A DNA stretch of 64,000 nucleotides from Herbaspirillum sp. meg3 (GCF_002257565.1 NZ_CP022736.1:2728001-2792000); one strand, 5' to 3'. Shown: positions 50,464 to 59,880, counted from the stretch's first letter. The notes: generated from the sequence alone by a model not told the origin. Translations and numbers: made by a program.

Positions 50464-51442
50464 GCGTACCTCCCATCGTCAAACTGACATAAGTCGTATA
50501 GAACATCGTCATCAACATCGATATCGTCAACATCACTGTGAGCCACAGCATCGCCGTGCGCGACACCAGTTTCCATGCGCGTACGATGTCATCGGCGACA
50601 GCATCGCGTCCCACGCCCAACGGCGGGCGTTCTTCCACTTCACCGTCGTAAATCGCCGCGCCGCCTAAAGACAATCCCAGTGCACCGGCACCGGACGACA
50701 TCACAGGCCCGGCATTGGGGCTGCTCCACGCCGGGGCCTGGGTCCGCCAGCAGGTACGCGCCTGACGCCAGTTGCCCAGCAGTGCATAGGACCACGCAGT
50801 CAGCCGCGCCGGAATCCAGTTCAGGCCGTCATCGATACGTGCGGCAACACAGCCGAAGGCGAGAAAACGCGGCGTGCGGTAGCCCCACATGGCATCAAGC
50901 GTATTGGCCAGACGAAACAGCAAGGCTCCCGGCCCGCCGCCCAAGGCAAACCAGAACAAGGTGCCGAACACGGCGTCGTTGCCGTTTTCCAGCAAGGATT
51001 CGACTGCGGCCTTGGCAAGGTCGGTCTCCTGCGACTGCGTGGTGTCGCGGCTGACGATGCGCCCGGTCAGGTTCCGCGCCGCAGCCAGGTCGCCGCTTTT
51101 CAGCGCCTTGGCAATCGGCATCACGTGGTCGCGCAAGCTGCGCAAGCCGATGCAAAAATACAGCAGCACCACATGCCAGGCAGCCGCCAGCCAAAAGGAT
51201 TGCCGCGCCAGCAAGATCGTGATCAAGACCGACAGCGCCACCAGCGGCAACACCGCTAATAACCACGCCAGCGCGCCACGTGCATAACTCCCCGGCTGGC
51301 GATTGAGACGACCTTCCAGCCATTGCACATAGCGACCGAAGCCGACCAGCGGGTGCCAGCGCGATACTTCACCAAGCAGCCAATCCAGCGCAACGCCTGC
51401 CACCATCAGCAACGCCAGCAGCGTCATGTCGAAACCGATCAT
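50456..51442 (-). CDS. cbiB: Adenosylcobinamide-phosphate synthase
   Basis: 328 residues, an integral-membrane enzyme that joins aminopropanol phosphate to adenosylcobyric acid. The family features are LDWLLGEVSRWHPLVGFGRY, RDTTQSQETDLAKAAVESLLENGNDAVFGTLFWF and MSSGAGALGLSLGG. The start at 51442 is fixed by the ATGA overlap with cobU. Four to five membrane segments. It is called CobD in the aerobic pathway. Confidence 0.92.
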   Translation of the reverse strand: MIGFDMTLLALLMVAGVALDWLLGEVSRWHPLVGFGRYVQWLEGRLNRQPGSYARGALAWLLAVLPLVALSVLITILLARQSFWLAAAWHVVLLYFCIGLRSLRDHVMPIAKALKSGDLAAARNLTGRIVSRDTTQSQETDLAKAAVESLLENGNDAVFGTLFWFALGGGPGALLFRLANTLDAMWGYRTPRFLAFGCVAARIDDGLNWIPARLTAWSYALLGNWRQARTCWRTQAPAWSSPNAGPVMSSGAGALGLSLGGAAIYDGEVEERPPLGVGRDAVADDIVRAWKLVSRTAMLWLTVMLTISMLMTMFYTTYVSLTMGGTHA

Positions 51443-52035
51443 GCGCTGCGTCCCGCGTGTCCAACCTGTCCAACGTGTCCCTTGAGTTCCAGCGGCAAAC
51501 CGGCGGCAACGAACTGCACGCGTTCGCAGATCGCTGCAACTGACTGGTTGAGCCGCCCAGCTTCGTCCACGAACCAGCGCGAGATGGCGCCTTGCGGCAC
51601 GATGCCCATGCCGACTTCATTGGAGACCAGCACGACCTCGCCTTTAGCCTGCGACAAAGCTTGCAGAAAACGCTCACGCTCGGCGGCAAAAAGCGCAGGT
51701 GCTTCAATCCGCCCGATCTCGGGATATTCCTTGTGCTCGCTGAACAGCAGATTCGACAACCACACCGTCAGGCAGTCGACCAGCACCACATTGTCAGGCG
51801 TACTGTTGTGAGCAATGGCATCGCCCAGGGCAAGTTGCTCTTCCACGGTGTTCCAATGTGCGTAGTGCGTGCTGCGCTGCTGCCGGTGCAAGGCAATGCG
51901 CGTGGCCATCTCGTCGTCGCCGACGGCAGCGGTGGCGATGTAGATGACCGGCTTGCCGCTCGCCGCCGCCAGCCTTTCCGCCTGCGCGCTCTTGCCGGAG
52001 CGAGCGCCACCGAATACCAAAGTACGCTGATTCAT
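51439..52035 (-). CDS. cobU: Bifunctional adenosylcobinamide kinase/guanylyltransferase
   Basis: 198 residues. P-loop GGARSGKSAQAE, then YIATAAVGDDEMATRIALHRQQR with the guanylylated His, VLVDCLTVWLSNLL, VSNEVGMGIVP and GRLNQSVA. It phosphorylates adenosylcobinamide and adds GMP. ATGA overlaps join it to bluB before and cbiB after. The last 15 residues (GHVGQVGHAGRSA) are a weakly repetitive tail. Confidence 0.94.
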   Translation of the reverse strand: MNQRTLVFGGARSGKSAQAERLAAASGKPVIYIATAAVGDDEMATRIALHRQQRSTHYAHWNTVEEQLALGDAIAHNSTPDNVVLVDCLTVWLSNLLFSEHKEYPEIGRIEAPALFAAERERFLQALSQAKGEVVLVSNEVGMGIVPQGAISRWFVDEAGRLNQSVAAICERVQFVAAGLPLELKGHVGQVGHAGRSA

Positions 52036-52688
52036 TCGTTTTCTTCCCTGATTCCCCAAGCATCGCGATAGACCAGATCGTCCAGCGACTGGCGCGCTGC
52101 CCAGCCTTCCTTCTCCAGCATCGGGCGTGCATAAAACTCTTTGACGTGGCCGAGGCAGATCACTGCCACCGGTTTCGCTCCTTCAGGCATTGCCAGCAAG
52201 GCCGCCAGCTTGTCCGCATCGAACAGCGACACCCAGCCCATGCCGATACCTTCTGCGCGCGCCGCCAGCCACATGTTCTGGATAGCGCAGGCGACCGACG
52301 CCAGGTCCATCTCCGGCAAGGTGCGTCGGCCAAATACGTGACGCTCGCGGCCGTTCATCAAGGCCGCCACCAATACTTCGCCGCACTCGCGGATGCCTTC
52401 CACTTTAAGGCGCATGAATTCGTCTTCGCGCTCTTCAAGCGCCTGTGCGGTCAGGACGCGCTCCTGCTCCACCAGTGCGTGAATCGCATCCCGCTTGCTG
52501 CGATCGGCAATGCGGATGAAACGCCACGGCTGCATAAAGCCAACGCTGGGGCCAAGATGCGCCGCTTGCAGCAGACGTTGCAGCAAGCCGGTATCTACCG
52601 GATCAGGCAGAAAATGTCGCATGTCGCGCCGCTCTGCGATGACACGATAGACGGCCTCGATATCGCTCTGACTGTAGCGATGGCTCAT
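52032..52688 (-). CDS. bluB: 5,6-dimethylbenzimidazole synthase
   Basis: 218 residues, nitroreductase-fold flavoenzyme that breaks FMNH2 with O2 to make the lower ligand base of B12. Signatures: RDMRHFLPDPVD, LGPSVGFMQPWRFI, and IGMGWVSLFDADKLAALL. The start at 52688 is in an ATGA overlap with cobB. Its O2 need stands in contrast with the oxygen-independent ring genes in the same operon. Confidence 0.93.
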   Translation of the reverse strand: MSHRYSQSDIEAVYRVIAERRDMRHFLPDPVDTGLLQRLLQAAHLGPSVGFMQPWRFIRIADRSKRDAIHALVEQERVLTAQALEEREDEFMRLKVEGIRECGEVLVAALMNGRERHVFGRRTLPEMDLASVACAIQNMWLAARAEGIGMGWVSLFDADKLAALLAMPEGAKPVAVICLGHVKEFYARPMLEKEGWAARQSLDDLVYRDAWGIREENE

Positions 52689-54070
52689 GTCGGGGTATCT
52701 CCCGCACCCGCAGGCTCGGGCGTCGCGATCTTCCCGGTAAACAGCGCCGCCGTTGCTTGTGGCGACGATGCAAAACAAGCGTGCAGATACGTCGCCGTCA
52801 CACCTCGCGAACGATATACGCGCTCACCGGCGGAGGTGTCATACAGACGCTCGCCGGTAAAAGCCGCCGCCATCGCCGTCACGGTAGTCGAATAATGAAA
52901 GGTGTGGCAGCGCAAGGCGCCCTCAACAAACGGAATGGTCTGATAGCCCAGGCCCTGCAAGCGGCGCTGCATGACCGCCCGGCCGGATAAGATGCCCAAC
53001 ATGCGCGCGCGGGCGCCGTTCTTGTCGGTCAGGCTTTCCAGCAGGTATAGCAGACCGCCGCATTCGGCATACAAAGGCTTGCCGGCGGCGCAATGATCGT
53101 GCAAAGCCTGCTTCATGGCTGCGTTGTTTTGCAATTCTTGCAAATGTAGCTCCGGATAACCGCCCGGCAGATAGACACTGTCAGCAGGCGGCAGACGCGC
53201 ATCGTGCAGTGGCGAAAAGTAAGTCAGCTGCGCTCCCAGCTGCCGCAACAGATCCAGATTGCCGGGGTAGATGAAGGAAAACGCCGCATCACGTGCAATC
53301 GCAATGCGCTGTCCTTGCAGCAATGGCAGCAATTTCGGCGTCGGCTGATGCTCCTGCGGATCGATGGCAGCAAATTCGACCGGCGCCGGCAAGCGCGACA
53401 GTTCGGATAATTCGGTCTGGCCGATAGCCGCTGCCGCCGCGGCGATGCGCTGATCAAGATCGGCGACTTCAGCCGCCGGTACCAGGCCGAGATGGCGTTC
53501 CGGCAATTTGAATTGCAAGTTGCGCGGCATGCTGCCGAGATAGTCGATGCCATGCGGCATGCCCTGGCGCAGCATTTCTTCATGGCGAGGACTCGCGACG
53601 CCGTTGGCCAGCACGCCGATCAGCGGAAATCCCGGCCGGTAATGCGCCAGACCGTAGGCAATCGCGCCCAGAGTCTGCGCCACGCCGGCGACATCGACCA
53701 CGGCGACCACCGGCAGTTTGAACAGCTCCGCCAAGTCCGCGCTGCATGGATCCCCGTCGAACAAGCCCATCACGCCTTCGATCAGGATCAGGTCGGCATC
53801 CTGCGCGGCTTCGTGCAGCAGGCGGCGGCACTCGGTCGCGCCCATCAGCCACAGATCGAGCTGATACACGGTGCTGCCGCAGGCGCGTTCAAGGATGGTC
53901 GGATCGAGAAAATCCGGGCCGGTCTTGAATACCCTCACCTTGCGTCCCTGATCGCGATGCCAGCGCGCCAGCGCCGCCGTCACGGTCGTCTTGCCGTGAT
54001 TGGAGCCGGGTGCGCTGATGAACAACGCGGGACAAAGGATCGGATTATTCGCAGAAGGCACGGCCGGCAT
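52685..54070 (-). CDS. cobB: Cobyrinic acid a,c-diamide synthase
   Basis: 461 residues, glutamine-dependent amidation of the a and c side chains. N-terminal P-loop SAPGSNHGKTTVT, KTGPDFLDP, and LIEGVMGLFDG; the C-terminal glutaminase domain has YAECGGLLYLLE with the Cys nucleophile and CHTFHYS. Homologue of CbiA and CobB; which one cannot be told from sequence alone. Two bases separate it from cobO. Confidence 0.93.
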   Translation of the reverse strand: MPAVPSANNPILCPALFISAPGSNHGKTTVTAALARWHRDQGRKVRVFKTGPDFLDPTILERACGSTVYQLDLWLMGATECRRLLHEAAQDADLILIEGVMGLFDGDPCSADLAELFKLPVVAVVDVAGVAQTLGAIAYGLAHYRPGFPLIGVLANGVASPRHEEMLRQGMPHGIDYLGSMPRNLQFKLPERHLGLVPAAEVADLDQRIAAAAAAIGQTELSELSRLPAPVEFAAIDPQEHQPTPKLLPLLQGQRIAIARDAAFSFIYPGNLDLLRQLGAQLTYFSPLHDARLPPADSVYLPGGYPELHLQELQNNAAMKQALHDHCAAGKPLYAECGGLLYLLESLTDKNGARARMLGILSGRAVMQRRLQGLGYQTIPFVEGALRCHTFHYSTTVTAMAAAFTGERLYDTSAGERVYRSRGVTATYLHACFASSPQATAALFTGKIATPEPAGAGDTPT

Positions 54071-54072
54071 GA

Positions 54073-54675
54073 TCAGAACTCCACGCCCTTTTGCGCCTTG
54101 ATGCCTTGTTCCTTGTAGGGATGCTTGAGCGGTCGCATTTCGCTGACCAGATCGGCTTGCTCGATCAGCGCATCGGGCGCGTGGCGGCCGGTGACGACGA
54201 TGTGCAGCATCTCGCGGCGCGCTGCAAATACATCAAGCACTTCCTGCAGATCGAGATACTGATACTTCAACACAATGTTCATCTCGTCGAGGATCACCAT
54301 GTCATAAGACGGATCCTGGATCATGCGCATCGCCTCGGCCCAACCATGGGCCGCAGTTTTCATGTCGGCATCACGGTCTTGGGTATCCCAGGTGTAGCCC
54401 GAGCCGACCACATGAAAATCGCAATTGGCGTGGCCGCCTAGGAAATCGCGTTCGGCGCTGTACAACGCGCCCTTGATGAACTGCACCACACCCAGCTTCA
54501 TGCCGTGGCCGAGAATGCGCATACCCATGCCGAAGGCGGCGCTCGACTTGCCTTTGCCGGTGCCGGTATTGACGATCAGCAAGCCTTTTTCTTTTTGCGC
54601 GGCAGCCTTCTTTTTCTCGAAGCCTTCCTTGTGGCGCTGGGTCATGCGCTTGTGCGATTCGGGATCGGTTTTCAT
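54073..54675 (-). CDS. cobO: Cob(I)yrinic acid a,c-diamide adenosyltransferase
   Basis: 200 residues, CobA/CobO type. P-loop NTGTGKGKSSAAFGMGMR; the QFIKGALYSAERDF and ILDEMNIVLKYQYLD segments are typical. It transfers adenosyl from ATP to the cobalt. The basic N-terminus (HKRMTQRHKEGFEKKKAAAQ) is also usual for the family. Lies between cobW and cobB in the operon. Confidence 0.95.
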   Translation of the reverse strand: MKTDPESHKRMTQRHKEGFEKKKAAAQKEKGLLIVNTGTGKGKSSAAFGMGMRILGHGMKLGVVQFIKGALYSAERDFLGGHANCDFHVVGSGYTWDTQDRDADMKTAAHGWAEAMRMIQDPSYDMVILDEMNIVLKYQYLDLQEVLDVFAARREMLHIVVTGRHAPDALIEQADLVSEMRPLKHPYKEQGIKAQKGVEF

Positions 54676-54691
54676 ATGTTCTCTCTTTGCT

Positions 54692-55816
54692 TTACTTCCA
54701 GTTTGTACCGGTTAATTCAGAAAGCAAGGCGGCAACTTTGCTTCGGCTTGGGTGATAGCCGATGAAAACCAGTTCGGATTTGTCAGTCTCGACAGTTTCA
54801 TTTGCTGCATCTGCATTCATCGTCACGCGCGTGCGCACGCCCTGCACCAGTTGCGGCCGCTTGCCTTCCAGCGTGCGCACGAAACCTTTGGTGCGCAGGA
54901 TGGGTTCCGATTTTGCTGCTTCGGTAATTGCCTGCTTCAGTTTGTCCGCCGGTTGCGGTGACTGGCTGCGCAGCGTAAACGACAGCCAGCCCGGATCCTG
55001 TTCATGAAAATGCTTGTGCGTCGCCAGTCCGTGACTGTGCGCACCGAGACCGGAATGTGCATGGCCGTTAAGACGCCCCTGATCGGCCAGCACGCTGGCG
55101 TCGACGCCGGGCATACGCACATGCGTGTAGGTGTGCTGATGCACCTGCAAGGTCGGCTGATGCAGCCGCAAACCGAGCGCCAGTCGGATATCGAGCTGCG
55201 CCTTGTAAGCCAGCTCCAGGAAACGCACATTGGGCGCGCACGAGCGAACGCGCTGCTCGGCGTCCAGCAGTTGCCCTTCGCTCAGATCATCGATCTTGTT
55301 GAGTACCACCACATCGGCGTATTCCAGTTGCCGACCGAACATGTCGGCAACGGCGTTGTCTGTGTTGCTTCCTTGTGCGAACCGGTCGTCCAGCAGCAAA
55401 GGCGTATCCACTACCGCCAGCGTGGCGTCAAGGATGAAATGCGCTGCCAGCTCAGGCGTCTGCAGGCTTTCCATCACCGCTGTCGGCAAAGCCAGGCCGG
55501 AAGTCTCGATCAGCACATGGTCGACTTGTGCACGACGCGCGGCCAGTGCCAGCATGGTCGGCACAAAGCGCTCGTCGTCGCCGTAAGCAATCAGGCCGTA
55601 CGAAAAATCATGGATGCGCACATGTTCCGCATCGTCGCCGCTGTTGCTCATCGCCCGCATCAGATCACCGTCGATCGTCACTTCACCGAACTCATTGATC
55701 AGCAGCGCCAGCCGGCGCGTCTGGCGGCGTTGCACCAGACTGCGCAGCAAGGTCGTCTTGCCGGCGCCGAGGAAACCGGTGACGATGGTGACGGGAATAG
55801 GCTGCGCTGGCGTCAT
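54692..55816 (-). CDS. cobW: CobW-like COG0523 GTPase lacking the CxCC motif
   Basis: 374 residues. The start at 55816 is fixed by an ATGA overlap with the cobJ-cobK gene; a longer frame upstream is antisense-like sequence inside that gene. G-domain motifs are TGFLGAGKTT, the ETSGLALP switch region and VLNKIDD. In the place where the family has the metal-binding GCICC, this protein reads GLIAY (residues 74-78, within FSYGLIAYGDDERF), so all three cysteines are gone. A His-rich stretch follows the G domain (GHAHSGLGAHSHGLATHKHFHEQ) and the CobW C-terminal domain (SFTLRSQSPQPADKL to ELVFIGYHP) is intact. A metallochaperone role for cobalt is inferred from context. Confidence 0.88.
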   Translation of the reverse strand: MTPAQPIPVTIVTGFLGAGKTTLLRSLVQRRQTRRLALLINEFGEVTIDGDLMRAMSNSGDDAEHVRIHDFSYGLIAYGDDERFVPTMLALAARRAQVDHVLIETSGLALPTAVMESLQTPELAAHFILDATLAVVDTPLLLDDRFAQGSNTDNAVADMFGRQLEYADVVVLNKIDDLSEGQLLDAEQRVRSCAPNVRFLELAYKAQLDIRLALGLRLHQPTLQVHQHTYTHVRMPGVDASVLADQGRLNGHAHSGLGAHSHGLATHKHFHEQDPGWLSFTLRSQSPQPADKLKQAITEAAKSEPILRTKGFVRTLEGKRPQLVQGVRTRVTMNADAANETVETDKSELVFIGYHPSRSKVAALLSELTGTNWK

Positions 55817-57390
55817 GCGTGCTTGCCTTCTTGCTGCTGCTCGTGCAACCACGCCTGCACCTGCGCCGAAGCGTGGCCCAGACTGTCGGCCTGCACCGGA
55901 TAATCCAGCGCCGGACGGCGCACCGTCAACAATGGAATCCCCAACGCCTTCGCCGCATCTGCCTTGGCGCGATATCCACCGGCATCGCCGGAGTCTTTGG
56001 TCACCACGCAATCGATGTTCCAGTCGCTCCACAACGCCTGATTGAAGGCCTGCGAAAATGGTCCCTGCATGGCGCAGATACGGCTGCGCGGAATACCCAG
56101 ATCGATGGCGCGCTGGATGAATTCCGGCTCGGCGGTGACGCGTACGAACCATTGTTTGCGATCCGCGCCCGGTGCTTGTAAAAAGGTGGCGAGATCCTTG
56201 GAACCGGTGGCGAGGAAGATGCGCTCGCTCTTTGCAATCGCCTGTTCGGCGGCCTGCTCCATCGAATCGCAGACAAGCGCATCGCTGGCGATGTCGACGA
56301 TTGCACTTGGACGTTCATAACGCAGATAAGGGACGCCCAGGCTTTGCGACAAGCCCATCAATTGCTGCGACATCAGCGTGGCATACGGATGGGTGGCGTC
56401 GACCAGCACACGCGCTGCGTGGCGCTGCAAGGCCTGCTTGCGCACTTCCACGCCTTGACGGCCGGCCCAGACCGTGACGCCGGGGCAATCCTGCAAGGCC
56501 AGCTCGCCGCCGTATTCGGTGGCGGTAGAAACAACCACCTGATGGCCTTGTTCGGCCAGCTGTCTGGCCAGTGCATTGCCATCGCTGGTGCCGGCAAAGA
56601 CCCATACCGCCTGCGACGGCAATGCCGGTTCTTCTGCGGCAACGGTCGATTCGTCATGCCAGTCGTTGTAGCCGCGCGGCGTGAAAATGTAGCCGCGCTT
56701 GCGCTGGGTAAAACGATTGCCGATAACGATGCTGGTCAGCATGTCGAATTGCAGGGATGGCAGTTCATCAAGACGATGAATACTGACTTCCTGGCCGGGA
56801 CGATAGGCGTTCTTCACCACGCCGCACAGCGTATGTGGCGCTTTCGATTCCAGCATCAGTTTGAGGATGCGATAGACACCTTCCTGACGGCCGGCGCTTT
56901 GCACGTTGTACAGCACACAGGCGAGATCGGCCTGCGCGATATGGCGCGCGCGATTCTCGATCCATTCCCACGGGCACAGCAGATTCGACAGGCTCAGCGT
57001 GGCGAAGTCATGCGACAGCGGCGAGCCCAGCAAGGACGCGCAGGCATTGGCCGAGGTGACGCCAGGGATGACGTTGACCTGGTAGTCATCGTCTTCTTTC
57101 ATTTCATCGAAGGCCAGTGCCGCCATGGCATAGATGCCGATGTCGCCGCTGGAAATCAACGCCACCTTTTCACCGTTGCGTGCTTTGTCGATCGCCAGCA
57201 AGGCGCGTTCACGCTCCTGTGTCAGCGGCGGCGTGAAGATCTGCTTGCCTTCGATGTGCGACGCAATCCAGCGCAGATACAACTCGTAGGCCACGATGAC
57301 GTCGCTGTCGCGCAAAGCGGCAATGGCGCGCGGCACGATCAGATCGCCGAAGCCGGGGCCAACCGATACCAGGTTTAAAACTCCACTCAT
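55813..57390 (-). CDS. cobJK: Fused precorrin-3B C17-methyltransferase / precorrin-6A reductase
   Basis: 525 residues. Residues 1-245 are a SAM-dependent C17-methyltransferase (CobJ/CbiH): NLVSVGPGFGDLIVPRA, ISSGDIGIYAMA, VIPGVTSANACASLLGSPLSHDF. After a short linker, residues 262-510 are a precorrin-6A reductase (CobK/CbiJ): VWVFAGTSDGNALARQLAEQG, VLVDATHPYA, FLATGSKDL, CVVTKDSGDAGG. The two acts are ring contraction and macrocycle reduction, not consecutive steps. Single open frame without internal start or stop. Confidence 0.93.
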   Translation of the reverse strand: MSGVLNLVSVGPGFGDLIVPRAIAALRDSDVIVAYELYLRWIASHIEGKQIFTPPLTQERERALLAIDKARNGEKVALISSGDIGIYAMAALAFDEMKEDDDYQVNVIPGVTSANACASLLGSPLSHDFATLSLSNLLCPWEWIENRARHIAQADLACVLYNVQSAGRQEGVYRILKLMLESKAPHTLCGVVKNAYRPGQEVSIHRLDELPSLQFDMLTSIVIGNRFTQRKRGYIFTPRGYNDWHDESTVAAEEPALPSQAVWVFAGTSDGNALARQLAEQGHQVVVSTATEYGGELALQDCPGVTVWAGRQGVEVRKQALQRHAARVLVDATHPYATLMSQQLMGLSQSLGVPYLRYERPSAIVDIASDALVCDSMEQAAEQAIAKSERIFLATGSKDLATFLQAPGADRKQWFVRVTAEPEFIQRAIDLGIPRSRICAMQGPFSQAFNQALWSDWNIDCVVTKDSGDAGGYRAKADAAKALGIPLLTVRRPALDYPVQADSLGHASAQVQAWLHEQQQEGKHA

Positions 57391-57439
57391 AAAACCACTT
57401 TCTCTTTGATACTTGTTTATTTACTTACATTGTTTCGGG

Positions 57440-58261
57440 TTAGCCAGGGCCTGCCGGCGCGTCCGTATCCGGCAAGCCGATATCTTCCACCACCGCCACA
57501 GTGACGCCGTCGAGCGCCGTCTTCGGCAAGGCCAGCACGCCACGCGGGCTGGCGATCAGCGCGCAGGGTTCGCACACGCCGTCGACGCCGACATTCTTTT
57601 GCACCCATTCCGACGGCGCCGTCACCCAGCCGCGCGCGGCGACATCGGAGGCGGCGATCACGCGCAAAGGCAAGTCATTGGCGGCGCAAAAGGTCAGCAA
57701 GCCGGGTTCTTCCGCCTTCAGATCAATCGTCGCCACTTCGCGCACGTCACTTAGTGGCCGTCCCAGCAAGGCTAGCGCACGTGTAACGGCAGCGGAGATC
57801 TTTTCCACCGGTACGTTCTTGCGGCAACCAATGCCGAGCACCAACGGCTTCAGGGCTTCGGTGGCTGTCGTCACTACCGGCACCGCACCGACGACATTGG
57901 CGACGCGATAGGCCAGACGATTGCCGCCGCCTTCGTGGCCGCCCAGCAGCGACACGGCAAACCGCCCCGCTTCATCCAGTAGCACGACCGCCGGGTCGGT
58001 CAGCTTGTCTTGCGGCAAACCTTCCAGAAAACGCACCGCCACGCCGCTCGCCGCCAGCATCACCCATTGCCCCTGATGTCGGTAGGAAGCGCGGAATTGC
58101 TGCTTCTGCGGAATCCCCGCATTGAGCCATGGCCGGTACAGCGTGCCGCCCAGCTGTCCCTGCAAACGTGCCGCCAGCGCTTCGCTCTCCGCTCGCACCA
58201 GCCAGATGCCGAGGGTATTGGATTGCGTTGTTGCATGCGTACTTTGCAGGGGATTACTCAT
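57440..58261 (-). CDS. cbiG: Cobalamin biosynthesis protein CbiG
   Basis: 273 residues with the N-terminal and C-terminal (CobE-like) CbiG parts: LLDEAGRFAVSLLGGHEGGGNRLA is the diagnostic segment, and LVLGIGCRKNVPVEKI opens the C part. In the oxygen-independent path CbiG opens the ring A lactone and releases acetaldehyde. It replaces the oxygen-dependent CobG/CobE function here. Two bases from cobM. Confidence 0.92.
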   Translation of the reverse strand: MSNPLQSTHATTQSNTLGIWLVRAESEALAARLQGQLGGTLYRPWLNAGIPQKQQFRASYRHQGQWVMLAASGVAVRFLEGLPQDKLTDPAVVLLDEAGRFAVSLLGGHEGGGNRLAYRVANVVGAVPVVTTATEALKPLVLGIGCRKNVPVEKISAAVTRALALLGRPLSDVREVATIDLKAEEPGLLTFCAANDLPLRVIAASDVAARGWVTAPSEWVQKNVGVDGVCEPCALIASPRGVLALPKTALDGVTVAVVEDIGLPDTDAPAGPG

Positions 58262-58263
58262 GA

Positions 58264-59085
58264 TCAGACCTCGTCTCCGGTGGTAACGATTTCCACGGTG
58301 TCGGCAGCGTCATTGTCTTTTTTGTTCTTTTTCACGACGCGAAACAGATGCGTGAAATCCTTGGAATACAAACTCGATTCGACTTGCTGCCCCTTATCCA
58401 GCGCCGCACCGACCAGCATCATCGTGGTCAGGTTCCAGGCGCCACGTTTGGTCTCTTCCAGCACCGTCGCCAGCGTGCCCTGATAGACGCGCTGATCGGG
58501 CCAGGTGGCGCGATAGACCAGCGTCACCGGCGTGGTGTCGGGGTAATGCAGGCGCAGGTCGGTGACGATTTTTTTCAGATGCGGGCCGGATAGAAAAATG
58601 CACATGGTCGCCTTGTGTTCGGCAAGGCGCGCAATCGACTCCAGCTCCGGCACTGCCGAGGCGCGTCCCGAGACACGCGTCAGGATCACGGTCTGTGACA
58701 CTTCCGGCTTGGTCAGCTCCGCCGTCACCGCCGAGGCGGCGGCAGTAAACGAGGATACGCCCGGCACGACTTCATAAGCGATGCCCAACGCTTCCAGCCG
58801 GCGCATCTGCTCAGCGGTCGCACCGTAGATGGCCGGGTCACCGGAGTGCAGGCGAACGACGTCGATGTCCTGTGCTTTTGCGCGGGCGTAGCAGGCCTGC
58901 TGCTGCTCCAGATCGAGCTGTGCCGTATCGATCAGTTCGGCATCGGGACGGCAATGCTGGAGCATTTCGGTCGGCACCAGCGAACCGGCGTACAACACCA
59001 TCTGCACGCTGCCGAGCAGCTTGGCGCCGCGCAGCGTGATCAGATCGGGAGCGCCGGGACCGGCACCTACAAAGTAGACCTTCAT
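58264..59085 (-). CDS. cobM: Precorrin-4 C11-methyltransferase
   Basis: 273 residues, CobM/CbiF. The SAM-binding P-loop-like VGAGPGAPDLITLRG, the LVLYAGSLVP-type strand, VVRLHSGDPAIYGATAEQMRRLE and VVPGVSSFTAAAS segments are diagnostic. The Lys/Asp-rich C-terminal tail is longer than in close relatives. Between cobI and cbiG. Confidence 0.95.
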   Translation of the reverse strand: MKVYFVGAGPGAPDLITLRGAKLLGSVQMVLYAGSLVPTEMLQHCRPDAELIDTAQLDLEQQQACYARAKAQDIDVVRLHSGDPAIYGATAEQMRRLEALGIAYEVVPGVSSFTAAASAVTAELTKPEVSQTVILTRVSGRASAVPELESIARLAEHKATMCIFLSGPHLKKIVTDLRLHYPDTTPVTLVYRATWPDQRVYQGTLATVLEETKRGAWNLTTMMLVGAALDKGQQVESSLYSKDFTHLFRVVKKNKKDNDAADTVEIVTTGDEV

Positions 59086-59109
59086 AAGTAGACTTTCATA
59101 AATTCACCT

Positions 59110-59880
59110 TCATGCCTGATGCCTCTTTTCCAATGCGGTCTTGCGAATGAGCATGGTCGCCAGATAGCCGCTTACGGCATGATCCCGATCGCCCGCCTCC
59201 AGTTCGCGCAAGTCGTTTGCCAATACTTCACCGTCCAGCCCGATACGGCGGGCAAAGGCGCAGTGTTCGGCGATGCCCATTTCCTTGAGCAACGCCAGCA
59301 CCCACGGCAGGCGCGCACCGACTTTCATCAGCACTACGATGTCGTGGGTTTCGATCTCATGCTGCAGGCTCGCCGGATCGTCCGGGCACGGCAGGATCAG
59401 CGTGCGTTCCTTGCCAACGCCCAGCGACCAGTCCAGCGCGGCGGCAGCCGACGCATAACTGGTGATGCCGGGAAACGTCCGGTGCGGAAATTCCGGTAGC
59501 AAATCCTTCAGCGCCGCCAGGATGTAGCCGTACGTCGAATACGTCAGCGTGTCGCCGATGGTCAGATAGGCCACGCTGCGACCGGCCTGCAATTCGGCGG
59601 CGATATCCTGCGCCAGTTGCGCGTAATGTTCGCGCAGCACGTTGCGGTCGGGGTCCATGTTGAACTCGACTTCGCGCAGCCGTTCCGGCGCGACGGCCAC
59701 GCCTTCCAGGCATTGCAGCGCGACGGAGGTGTCGGCGCTTTTGGCGCGCGGCACGTAGATCAGATCAGCCTGCTGCAAGGCCTGCATCGCTGCCAGCGGC
59801 AAATAACCCGCCGGGCCGGGACCGACGCCGATGCCCCAGAACATGCCGCGTTGTGCCTTTTCCTTTGCGGTCGTCGTCAT
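59110..59880 (-). CDS. cobI: Precorrin-2 C20-methyltransferase
   Basis: 256 residues, CobI/CbiL. FWGIGVGPGPAGYLPLAA, YLTIGDTLTYSTYGYIL and FPGITSYASAAAALDWSL match the family. The start at 59880 gives MTTTAKEKAQRGMFWG and overlaps the cbiD stop by one base (TGATG); an upstream extension lies inside cbiD. It begins the corrin branch. Confidence 0.94.
   Translation of the reverse strand: MTTTAKEKAQRGMFWGIGVGPGPAGYLPLAAMQALQQADLIYVPRAKSADTSVALQCLEGVAVAPERLREVEFNMDPDRNVLREHYAQLAQDIAAELQAGRSVAYLTIGDTLTYSTYGYILAALKDLLPEFPHRTFPGITSYASAAAALDWSLGVGKERTLILPCPDDPASLQHEIETHDIVVLMKVGARLPWVLALLKEMGIAEHCAFARRIGLDGEVLANDLRELEAGDRDHAVSGYLATMLIRKTALEKRHQA

Noticed and set aside
55817..56152. An N-terminal extension of 112 codons for CobW.
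   Set aside because: It lies inside the cobJ-cobK gene in another frame, is Arg/Gly-rich, and the ATGA overlap at 55813-55816 gives the normal start.
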